A stretch of DNA of 7,419 bases from an uncultured Flavobacteriaceae bacterium. GTDB taxonomy: Bacteria; Bacteroidota; Bacteroidia; Flavobacteriales; Flavobacteriaceae. Below, piece after piece: positions 1 to 6,571 of this stretch. The stretch spans positions 1 to 7,419 of the forward strand of contig CAJXEG010000065.1 in NCBI GenBank assembly GCA_913052425.1. Reading direction: 5' to 3'. The position numbers and the translations under genes are program-made. Within the stretch, counting starts at the first letter, position 1. Each line of letters opens with the position of its first letter. The notes under the pieces were generated by a model, which did no database searches, was not told the DNA's origin, and saw only the letters and a program-made list of their open reading frames with translations.

Positions 1-2023
1 TAAAATCGAAAGATTGATTTTGCCATGAGGCCTTGCGATCAAAGCTGTTGTAATTAAAATCCCCATTGATAACAATTTTTTTGGAGGGAGTGATTTTGCC
101 ATTCAACTCTATTCCATTTACCCTTTTGGTGCCCAAATTCTCAGGCCCACTCACACTGATGTTATTTTGAAATGTAGTGACCGATTCGATGGTATTGGTG
201 GTATACAACTGGTATAAACTCATGTTTAGTGAAGTGATTCCCTTGAGGTAAATGGCCGATATTTCGTAGGAGTCTGAATATTCAGATCTCAAATTGGGGT
301 TTCCTTTTCTGTAGTTAAAACTGTTGCGAATGTTGAAGAATGGGTTCAGATCCCACAATCGCGGTCGGTAAATCCTTCTGGAATAACCCGCCTGTAGGGA
401 AAAGCTTTTACTGAACTTATAAGAGGTATTCATCGAAGGAAACAAATCGGTAAAATTCTGCTTGTTTTTTTCATCGGTATTGACCAAAAGCGTATTGACA
501 CGGGTGTTTTCAGTCCTCAATCCAAGCTGTACACCCCAAGTATCAGACTCGTAGGCCACCATTACATAGACGCCCATAACCCCTTGAACGAATTCAAAGA
601 CATTGGTCAAACCGGTATTGACCATCCATTGACCGTCCAATTCGTCCTTGACTTCAAAATCATTACTTACATCATTGTTGGCATATTGAAAGCCTCCCTC
701 TACTTTCCAAACCTCTCCAAAAGGATGGGTATAATCCAATTTGAATGTGTGAACCGCTTCGCGAAAAAAGGTACTGGTTTGTTGATCGTCAAAGATGTCG
801 GAGCCCAATACGGTCGTATTGAAGAATTCCGAACTTTGATCTTTGCTAAAGAGATTGCCGGTAGCACTAAAAATCAAATCGTGATCTTCATCATCCAAAA
901 AATCTCTCTTGTAAATGAATTCATATTGATATTTGGGATTGCCGGCAGTTGTTACCTCCTCGCGGTTCCATTCTGAGGTCAGTTGGGTATTGTTTTGATA
1001 TTTTTTGACATTGGTATTGGAAGGCTGATCCTCTGCTTCAAAAGCATAAAAACCGGACAGGTTGATTACATTTTGTGGATTGATGTAATAATCTGTTCCC
1101 AGTATGATGTTGTAAAATTCTTCGTTTCGATACTGGGTTCCCTCGGTCAAGACCTGAGTGTTGGTCAGGAAGTTATCGTTTTTATTCTTCCCCTCTCGTG
1201 GGTAATTTCTTACACCATAGCCTATTTGGGTAAACAGATTGAACTTTTCGGTACGTCGATTGAGACTCAGGCCGACACTGTTGTTGTCCGGTTGCCCATA
1301 GTTGAGGGTAAAAGAACCATTGATCCCCTTCCTTTCATCTTTTTTGATTACTATATTTATGATTCCTGCTGTTCCTTCTGCTTCATACTTGGCAGAGGGA
1401 TTGGTGATTACTTCGACTTTTTCAATCATCTCGGCAGTAATGGATCCTAAAGCATTTCCTCCCTCAGAGGTCAGTACAGAGGGTTTTCCGTTGATCAAAA
1501 TTTGAACGCCAGCGTTGCCCCTAAGTCTGACTTGCCCTTCAATACTTACGGTAACAGAGGGAACATTGTCCAAAACTTCCAAGGCACTTGCCCCCGCACT
1601 GCTTAAATCTTTTCCTACATTAAAAACCCTTTTGTCGAGTTTAAACTCCATCGTTGATTTCTCTCCTCTAACCTCCACTTCATTCAGCATTTCTGACTGT
1701 TCGCTTAGTGCTATTGTGCCTAAATCTATACCCTTGCCATTGATCCTAATGTCCTCTCTTCTAAGGGTTTTATAGCCAATGAAACTGATCTCCAGATAAA
1801 TGTCTCTCAATGGAGACAAGACAGTAAAAGAGCCATCGTCGGTAGTGGTGACTCCGGTAATGGTTTCGAGACTGGATTTATCTCCTACTACAACGGTGGC
1901 AAAAGGAATGGGTTGTTGAGACGATTGGTCAACAATAACGCCTTTAATTTCATAAGTGTTTTGCTGCGCAAACAAATGGGAAAGGCTGAGGAGTAAACAA
2001 AGTAGGATGTTGGTTTTTTTCAA
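1..2023 (-). CDS. TonB-dependent receptor, outer-membrane beta-barrel family (3' end missing)
   Basis: Probable outer-membrane receptor; 674 codons are visible before the frame leaves the window. The N-terminus is a signal peptide (KK, then a Leu-rich core, ending near LFAQ/Q at residue 20). Residues about 24-110 form a carboxypeptidase-regulatory-like beta-sandwich (PIPFATVVV, then TDDGSF, then SFIGYKTL). Residues about 125-228 form a plug-like domain (LEVLDNVPSV, VRLRGN, ILINGKPS, then NPSAKYEAEGTAGIINIVIKK). The rest is barrel-type sequence rich in aromatic and Asn/Asp residues. Related proteins are usually near 800 residues, so roughly 100-150 are missing. The start is TTG at 2021-2023: an in-frame TAA sits directly upstream and the signal peptide begins at once, so no ATG is possible. 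No Shine-Dalgarno sequence is seen. The substrate cannot be told. It is transcribed away from the sulfur genes, and a functional link is not shown. Family call is firm; role is unknown. Confidence 0.9.
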   Translation of the reverse strand, partial: MKKTNILLCLLLSLSHLFAQQNTYEIKGVIVDQSSQQPIPFATVVVGDKSSLETITGVTTTDDGSFTVLSPLRDIYLEISFIGYKTLRREDIRINGKGIDLGTIALSEQSEMLNEVEVRGEKSTMEFKLDKRVFNVGKDLSSAGASALEVLDNVPSVTVSIEGQVRLRGNAGVQILINGKPSVLTSEGGNALGSITAEMIEKVEVITNPSAKYEAEGTAGIINIVIKKDERKGINGSFTLNYGQPDNNSVGLSLNRRTEKFNLFTQIGYGVRNYPREGKNKNDNFLTNTQVLTEGTQYRNEEFYNIILGTDYYINPQNVINLSGFYAFEAEDQPSNTNVKKYQNNTQLTSEWNREEVTTAGNPKYQYEFIYKRDFLDDEDHDLIFSATGNLFSKDQSSEFFNTTVLGSDIFDDQQTSTFFREAVHTFKLDYTHPFGEVWKVEGGFQYANNDVSNDFEVKDELDGQWMVNTGLTNVFEFVQGVMGVYVMVAYESDTWGVQLGLRTENTRVNTLLVNTDEKNKQNFTDLFPSMNTSYKFSKSFSLQAGYSRRIYRPRLWDLNPFFNIRNSFNYRKGNPNLRSEYSDSYEISAIYLKGITSLNMSLYQLYTTNTIESVTTFQNNISVSGPENLGTKRVNGIELNGKITPSKKIVINGDFNYNSFDRKASWQNQSFDF

Positions 2024-2069
2024 TTATTGAAGAGTTTATGTATTGGATAAGTATTGTCTCCAATAGTTT

Positions 2070-2089
2070 AATAAAAAAGTTTTTTTATT
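2070..2089. repeat. AT-only palindrome in the divergent intergenic region
   Basis: AATAAAAAA at 2070-2078 and TTTTTTATT at 2081-2089 are perfect inverted arms around a 2-base centre. It lies midway between two divergently transcribed genes, so it is unlikely to be a terminator. More likely it is a flexible A/T tract that helps open or bend the DNA of the shared control region. Chance is possible in such AT-rich sequence. Confidence 0.45.
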
Positions 2090-2102
2090 TAATTAAATGT
2101 GT

Positions 2103-2131
2103 TTTCAAAGTTTCCGATTATTGTAACTTTC
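2103..2131 (+). promoter_or_regulatory. Candidate promoter of the Crp/Fnr regulator gene
   Basis: TAACTTTC at 2124-2131 matches the Bacteroidota -7 consensus TAnnTTTG at all defined positions except the last. TTTC at 2103-2106 is a 3-of-4 match to the -33 TTTG box, with 17 bases between them. The predicted start of transcription is near 2135, giving a leader of about 25 bases. Both boxes are imperfect and the region is AT-rich, so this is a tentative call. No convincing counterpart was found for the divergent receptor gene. Confidence 0.35.
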
Positions 2132-2136
2132 GTTGT
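2123..2136 (+). promoter_or_regulatory. Degenerate Crp/Fnr-type operator candidate upstream of the regulator gene
   Basis: GTAAC-TTTC-GTTGT keeps the left half-site and the 4-base spacer of the perfect GTAAC-N4-GTTAC repeat found before sulP, and 8 of its 10 arm positions agree. It overlaps the proposed -7 element, so binding here would be expected to repress: a possible autoregulatory site. Part of the match comes from the promoter bases themselves, so confidence is low. Confidence 0.25.
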
Positions 2137-2159
2137 GAATATATTGAAAATCGTCAAAC

Positions 2160-2786
2160 ATGATCCTAGAACTTAAAAAACTTTTTGGAAACATCTTTGA
2201 AGCGGCACTCATCCAAGAAATTGCAAATGTGGGTACAGTCAAAGAGGTTCCTGAGGATTTTATGATGATCGACATAGGGGAACAGATCAAGGGAGTTCCT
2301 TTGATGATTTCTGGAGCCATAAAAATTTCGCGGGAGAATGAAAATGGAGAGGAATTACTATTGTACTATCTCGAAGAGGGAGACTCCTGTACACTCACTT
2401 TTGGATGGGAAATGGGAACCGGCAGGAGTAAAATCAGAGCGGTATCGGAATTGCCCTCAAAACTAGTCATGATTCCAACCGATCGAGTAAAAGATTGGGA
2501 AGCAAAATACCCCAGTTGGAGGAGCTTTCTTTTCCGCAGCTATCAAATCCGAATGGATGAGTTAATCGACACCCTTGACAGTCTTGCCTTTGACAGGCTT
2601 GAAAAAAGACTGATGGACTATATGGTAGAGAAAAAAAGAGTTAATGGAAAAAATGAATTACTCATTACCCACCAGAACATTGCTCAAGAGTTACACAGTT
2701 CCCGGGTGGTCATTTCTCGTTTGCTCAAGAAACTGGAGCAATGCGGTAAAATTCAACTCAAAAGAAATAAAATTGTCGTAAGATGA
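2160..2786 (+). CDS. Crp/Fnr-family transcriptional regulator
   Basis: A 208-residue cytoplasmic DNA-binding regulator, close to the usual family length. Residues about 10-110 form the cyclic-nucleotide-binding-like beta-roll (GVPLMISGAIKI, then YYLEEGDSC). Residues about 115-150 are the dimerisation helix. Residues about 165-208 are the winged helix-turn-helix, with THQNIAQELHSSRVVISRLLKKLE holding turn and recognition helix. The N-terminal Cys cluster of FNR is absent, so it is not an FNR-type [4Fe-4S] oxygen sensor. The cAMP-pocket signature is also not recognisable. Only Cys77 and Cys195 are present; either could in principle react with persulfides or nitric oxide (inference). In the recognition helix, the Glu of the common SRETVSR pattern is replaced by Val183. 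It is followed by the sulfur gene cluster after 66 bases holding a matching dyad, so that cluster is its likely target. The inducing signal is unknown. Confidence 0.92.
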   Translation: MILELKKLFGNIFEAALIQEIANVGTVKEVPEDFMMIDIGEQIKGVPLMISGAIKISRENENGEELLLYYLEEGDSCTLTFGWEMGTGRSKIRAVSELPSKLVMIPTDRVKDWEAKYPSWRSFLFRSYQIRMDELIDTLDSLAFDRLEKRLMDYMVEKKRVNGKNELLITHQNIAQELHSSRVVISRLLKKLEQCGKIQLKRNKIVVR

Positions 2787-2791
2787 CTTGT

Positions 2792-2805
2792 GTAACCTAA
2801 GTTAC
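2792..2805 (+). promoter_or_regulatory. Perfect GTAAC-N4-GTTAC dyad: probable Crp/Fnr operator before sulP
   Basis: The arms GTAAC (2792-2796) and GTTAC (2801-2805) are perfect reverse complements around CTAA. The 5-4-5 layout is the same as the FNR box (TTGAT-N4-ATCAA), but the half-site differs. Its centre (2798.5) lies about 40 bases upstream of the start site predicted from the -7 element at 2828-2835, where class II Crp/Fnr activators bind. The block CCTAAGTT (2796-2803) repeats exactly ten bases on at 2806-2813, one helical turn away. The regulator encoded immediately upstream is the natural candidate protein. Confidence 0.6.
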
Positions 2806-2827
2806 CCTAAGTTCTTTAGGAGAACCG

Positions 2828-2835
2828 TATTTTTG
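2828..2835 (+). promoter_or_regulatory. -7 element of the sulP-operon promoter
   Basis: TATTTTTG is a perfect match to the Bacteroidota -7 consensus TAnnTTTG. Transcription would start near 2839, leaving a leader of only about 14 bases before the ATG at 2853; that leader is A-rich and has no Shine-Dalgarno sequence. No TTTG-like -33 box occurs at the normal spacing (about 2803-2808 reads TACCCT), which fits a promoter that needs an activator bound at the dyad upstream. Confidence 0.55.
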
Positions 2836-2852
2836 ATTTATAAAAAAATAAA

Positions 2853-4586
2853 ATGCGAGGGTATTCCCCCTTTTTGGAATGGATCAAAAATTACGATATA
2901 ACTCTGTTTAAAGGAGATTTATCAGCGGGTATTACTGTGGGGGTATTGCTGATTCCTCAAGGAATGGCCTATGCGATGATTGCCGGGCTTCCTCCGGTCT
3001 ATGGACTTTATGCCGGTATTATTCCACAAATCATATACGCATTGATGGGCAGCTCACCTCAGCTTTCTATGGGTCCAGTGGCGATGGATTCGCTTTTGGT
3101 CGCAACCGCCATCAATACCATGGCCGTGGTAGATGCGGATCATTATATTTCTTTGGCTATCTTTTTGGCTTTGTTCATTGGGATGATTCAACTTTTCTTG
3201 GGGTTTTTAAAGTTTGGGTTTTTTGTTAACTTTTTGTCCAAACCCGTGATCAACGGATTTACCTCTGCTGTAGCCATTATCATCGGTTTAAGTCAATTAA
3301 ATCATATGTTGGGCATTGATATCCCTTACAATAGTTTACTGCACAAAATCATACAATCCGTCTGGTATGCCGATGTCAATGTCCACCTCCCTTCGCTATT
3401 GATCACAATCGCGAGTATTGTTCTAATTTTATCACTTAAAAAATTTTCTAAAAGAATTCCCGGTACTTTGGTCGTTGTCATTCTGGCTACGGTACTGGCC
3501 TCAAAAATGAACTGGGGTGCATTGGGGGTAAAAACAGTGGGGTTCATTCCCGAAGGCTTTCCTTCCATTGGCCTACAATGGATCTCTGTAGAGGAAATTT
3601 ACCAACTGATGCCCATGGCGTTGACCTTGGCTTTAATCGCATTTTTAGAAGCCATTTCGGTTGCCAAAGCAGTTGAATTCGAAGAAAAAAAAGAAACCGT
3701 CCAACCCAATCAGGAACTTATAGCCTTGGGAACCGCCAATATATTAGGTTCTGTCTTTCAGGCCTATCCCACTACAGGAAGTTTTTCCCGAACTGCCGTA
3801 AGTCAACAATACGGAGCCAAAACTGGAGTAGCCTCATTGGTCAGTGCTGCTCTGGTAGCTTTGACCCTGTTGTTTTTTACCGATCTCTTTTATCATCTGC
3901 CCAAAGCTGTTTTGGGGGCCATTATACTAACATCGGTTGTTCAAATGATCAAGCTCGAATATCCTTATCACCTTTGGAAAACCCACCGTGAGGAATTTTT
4001 TGTTCTGCTCTTTACCTTTTTGCTTACCCTTTTTGTAGGCATCAAAGAAGGAATCCTTTTTGGGATATTGATCTCCCTATCGTTGATGGTTTACCGTTCT
4101 TCTCAACCCCATATTGCTGTTTTGGGACGGATCAAAGGCACCTCACATTTTAGAAACGTACTGCGGTTCTCGGAAGAAGTTCAAACCTTTCCGGGCATAT
4201 TGATCCTTAGGTTTGATGGACAGCTTTTTTTTGGAAACGGATCCTATTTTACAAAGCAGATCAACGAGGGAATTGAAAATCAAAAAGAAACGATCAATCA
4301 TCTGGTAATCGATGCCGGACCCATCAACTATATCGATGCCAGTGCCTCCTCGACATTACACTTATGGATTGAAGGTCTAAAACAAAAAAATATTACGGTA
4401 TTGTGGGTCAAGGCCATTGGTCCAATAAGGGATATTTTTTACCGGGACGGCCTGGTCAAAATCATCGGAAAAAGAAATTTTTTCTCTAGTTTAGACACTG
4501 CAATCAAGCATATCGAGGGAGAAGAAATTCCAAAAATAGAAAAACGAATTTCCAATCAGCGTAATCATAGACGACATAGAAAATGA
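2853..4586 (+). CDS. SulP-family inorganic anion transporter with C-terminal STAS domain
   Basis: An inner-membrane transporter of 577 residues, full length for bacterial SulP. The family signature is clear: QGMAYAMIAGLPP (36-48), VYGLYAGIIP (49-58), and the conserved YPTTGSFSRTAV stretch (305-316). Hydrophobic segments fill residues about 22-415, followed by a cytoplasmic STAS domain at about 437-555, whose IDASASS loop (494-500) matches the site that is phosphorylated in anti-sigma antagonists. The C-terminus ends in a very basic tail (NQRNHRRHRK). Known SulP proteins carry sulfate, bicarbonate, dicarboxylates and similar anions; the substrate here cannot be read from sequence. Its stop codon overlaps the start of the persulfide dioxygenase gene (ATGA), so translation is probably coupled. 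From that context sulfate, sulfite or thiosulfate is the best guess, and export of oxidation products is as possible as uptake. It is the first gene behind the proposed activated promoter. Confidence 0.94.
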   Translation: MRGYSPFLEWIKNYDITLFKGDLSAGITVGVLLIPQGMAYAMIAGLPPVYGLYAGIIPQIIYALMGSSPQLSMGPVAMDSLLVATAINTMAVVDADHYISLAIFLALFIGMIQLFLGFLKFGFFVNFLSKPVINGFTSAVAIIIGLSQLNHMLGIDIPYNSLLHKIIQSVWYADVNVHLPSLLITIASIVLILSLKKFSKRIPGTLVVVILATVLASKMNWGALGVKTVGFIPEGFPSIGLQWISVEEIYQLMPMALTLALIAFLEAISVAKAVEFEEKKETVQPNQELIALGTANILGSVFQAYPTTGSFSRTAVSQQYGAKTGVASLVSAALVALTLLFFTDLFYHLPKAVLGAIILTSVVQMIKLEYPYHLWKTHREEFFVLLFTFLLTLFVGIKEGILFGILISLSLMVYRSSQPHIAVLGRIKGTSHFRNVLRFSEEVQTFPGILILRFDGQLFFGNGSYFTKQINEGIENQKETINHLVIDAGPINYIDASASSTLHLWIEGLKQKNITVLWVKAIGPIRDIFYRDGLVKIIGKRNFFSSLDTAIKHIEGEEIPKIEKRISNQRNHRRHRK

Positions 4587-5998
4587 AAGTAGAGCAAATT
4601 TACACGGGATGTTTGGCTCAAGGAGCTTACTATATCGAAAGTGAGGGGGAAGTGGCAATCATAGACCCCTTGAGGGAGATATCCCCATATGTAGAAAAAG
4701 TGAAGAAAAACAAGGCAAAAATCAAATACATTTTTGAAACCCATTTTCATGCCGATTTTGTAAGCGGACACCTTACGCTTTCTAAGGAAACCGGTGCACC
4801 CATCGTATTTGGACCCAATGCCGACCCGGATTTTGATGCCATCATTGCCAAAGATGGACAGGAATTCTCATTAGGAAACACTACCATAGTGGCAATACAT
4901 ACCCCCGGACACACCATTGAAAGCACTACTTATTTGCTGAGAGACTATGCGGGTAAAGACATCGCCATTTTTAGTGGAGACACCCTTTTCTTGGGAGATG
5001 TAGGACGCCCTGATTTGGCGCAAAAATCAGAAAACATGACCCAAGACGAGTTGGCAGGATTGCTTTTTGACAGTCTGAGAAATAAAATTATGCCCTTATC
5101 TGATGAGGTGGTAATTTACCCAGCCCATGGGGCGGGTTCGGCCTGTGGTAAAAATATGATGAAAGAGACCGTAGATACTCTGGGGAATCAAAAGAAAATG
5201 AATTATGCCCTTAGACAAGACATGACCCGTGAGGAGTTTATTAAAGAGGTTACCGACGGATTGTTGCCTCCCCCTCAATACTTTCCATTAAACGTTAAAA
5301 TGAATAAGTCCGGTTACGACGACATAGAAAAAGTTTTGGATCGGGGGATGAAAAGTTTGACCCCTGAAGCTTTTGAAGTTTTGGCCAACGAAGCTGAGGC
5401 ACTCATTCTGGATGTGAGACACCAAAATGACTTTGTCAAAGGGCATATTCCACAAAGTGTTTTTATAGGCTTGGACGGAGGCTTTGCCCCCTGGGTGGGC
5501 GCTCTTGTTGGAGACGTGAGCCAACCCCTTTTGATCATAACTCCCGAAGGAAGAGAAGAAGAGACCATCACCCGATTGTCCAGAGTCGGGTTCGACAATA
5601 CCTTAGGCTATTTAGAAGGTGGTTTTGAAGCTTGGAAAAAGACAGGTAAAGAGTACGATATGATCAGTGGGATCAATGCAGAAGAACTAGAGTCTTTGGT
5701 TAAAGACAATGGTGTTCCCGTTTTTGATGTTCGAAAAGAAAGTGAGTATGTTTCCGAACATATCCACAATGCCTCCAATGCCCCTTTGGACTTTCTCAAT
5801 GATCATCTTAACCAATTTCCGGAGAAAGAGCCTTTTTATATCCATTGCGCTGGTGGCTATCGAAGTGTTATTGCTGCCTCCATCCTAAAAAAAAGAGGAA
5901 TTCACAACCTGGTCGATGTTCAGGGTGGGTTTAAAGCCATCAAAGAGACAGGTCTGGAGCTTTCAGACTACATTTGTCCAACCACTATTAAAAATTAA
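4583..5998 (+). CDS. CstB-like persulfide dioxygenase / pseudo-rhodanese / rhodanese fusion
   Basis: A 471-residue cytoplasmic enzyme. Residues 1-240 form an ETHE1-type metallo-beta-lactamase domain: THFHAD (53-58), His63, His110, the SGDTLFLGDVGRPD stretch with Asp133, and His182. By analogy with ETHE1, His54, His110 and Asp133 would bind mononuclear Fe(II). Residues about 256-355 form a first rhodanese fold in which the catalytic Cys is replaced by Thr320, so it should be inactive. Residues about 365-460 form a second rhodanese with an intact CAGGYR loop (Cys422). The same order is known from Staphylococcus aureus CstB, which oxidises low-molecular-weight persulfides and yields thiosulfate; the Cys in its GSACGK segment (Cys188) may correspond to a CstB active-site Cys. 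The likely job is removal of excess sulfane sulfur. It overlaps the sulP stop by 4 bases and is followed 2 bases later by the YeeE/YedE pair. The thiol cofactor is unknown. No sulfide:quinone oxidoreductase gene is in the window. Confidence 0.93.
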   Translation: MKVEQIYTGCLAQGAYYIESEGEVAIIDPLREISPYVEKVKKNKAKIKYIFETHFHADFVSGHLTLSKETGAPIVFGPNADPDFDAIIAKDGQEFSLGNTTIVAIHTPGHTIESTTYLLRDYAGKDIAIFSGDTLFLGDVGRPDLAQKSENMTQDELAGLLFDSLRNKIMPLSDEVVIYPAHGAGSACGKNMMKETVDTLGNQKKMNYALRQDMTREEFIKEVTDGLLPPPQYFPLNVKMNKSGYDDIEKVLDRGMKSLTPEAFEVLANEAEALILDVRHQNDFVKGHIPQSVFIGLDGGFAPWVGALVGDVSQPLLIITPEGREEETITRLSRVGFDNTLGYLEGGFEAWKKTGKEYDMISGINAEELESLVKDNGVPVFDVRKESEYVSEHIHNASNAPLDFLNDHLNQFPEKEPFYIHCAGGYRSVIAASILKKRGIHNLVDVQGGFKAIKETGLELSDYICPTTIKN

Positions 5999-6000
5999 GA

Positions 6001-6561
6001 ATGAAGGAGTTTTTAACACAACCATGGCCCTGGTATTTTGGAGGTGCCATGATCTCAATTGTACTTTTATTATTGATCTGGTCGGGCAAAACCTTTGGAA
6101 TGTCTTCCAACCTCCGCACCCTTTGCTCAATGATGGGAGCCGGAAAAAAAGTTTCTTTTTTTGATTTTGACTGGAAGGCACAACAATGGAACTTGATTGT
6201 ATCACTGGGTGTAATACTGGGCGGTTTCATTGCCTCAAACTTTATTGCCAGCACCAACGCTGTAGCCATCTCCCAAAACACAGTGGATCAATTGGCTGCC
6301 ATGGGCATTGATGATGCTGGGAAAAGTTTTCTGCCCCAACTCCTTTTTTCCAACGGTGCTTTTACAAACCCATACATCCTTCTTTTTCTTGTAATCGGAG
6401 GTTTTTTGGTAGGTTTTGGAGCGCGATATGCTGGCGGTTGTACCTCTGGACATGCCATCTCAGGATTGTCCAACATGCAATTACCATCATTGATCGCTGT
6501 AATTGGCTTCTTCATTGGAGGTGTTTTGGTCAATCATTTTATTCTACCATTACTTCTTTAA
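6001..6561 (+). CDS. YeeE/YedE-family sulfur transporter, first half-size subunit
   Basis: An inner-membrane protein of 186 residues. Hydrophobic segments lie at about 11-28, 64-84, 124-145 and 161-185. The family hallmark is the RYAGGCTSGHAISGLS stretch (142-157) with Cys147; a second conserved-looking motif, GKTFGMSSNLRTLC, ends at Cys42. In the full-length thiosulfate transporter YeeE (TsuA), conserved Cys residues line the path and pass thiosulfate through S-H contacts; Cys42 and Cys147 are candidates for that role. Proteins of this length occur as pairs (for example PmpA/PmpB), each giving half of the full transporter. The gene starts 2 bases after the dioxygenase stop and the partner subunit follows 10 bases later, so all three are surely co-expressed. 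The substrate is probably thiosulfate or another small sulfur species; the direction of transport is not known. Confidence 0.9.
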   Translation: MKEFLTQPWPWYFGGAMISIVLLLLIWSGKTFGMSSNLRTLCSMMGAGKKVSFFDFDWKAQQWNLIVSLGVILGGFIASNFIASTNAVAISQNTVDQLAAMGIDDAGKSFLPQLLFSNGAFTNPYILLFLVIGGFLVGFGARYAGGCTSGHAISGLSNMQLPSLIAVIGFFIGGVLVNHFILPLLL

Positions 6562-6571
6562 TTTTAGTTAT

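Noticed and set aside
584..1775. Several plus-strand open frames of 67-155 codons
   Set aside because: They lie antisense inside the receptor gene, whose minus-strand frame is open throughout and has clear domains. The plus-strand peptides show no domain or consistent composition.
2160..2786. FNR-type oxygen sensor
   Set aside because: The N-terminal Cys cluster needed for the iron-sulfur centre is absent; only two separated Cys residues exist.
2806..2820. CCTAA-N5-TTAGG hairpin as a terminator of the regulator gene
   Set aside because: The stem has five weak pairs, and the following T run is 10 bases away and forms part of the proposed -7 element. It also shares its left arm with the repeated CCTAAGTT block, so a regulatory reading fits better.
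5963..6533. Minus-strand open frames opposite the dioxygenase end and the first YeeE/YedE gene
   Set aside because: They are shadows of strongly supported plus-strand genes and have no recognisable domains.
6503..6571. Longer N-terminus for the second YeeE/YedE subunit
   Set aside because: It would overlap the conserved end of the preceding gene by 59 bases; the ATG at 6572 begins directly with the first membrane segment and gives the usual operon spacing.
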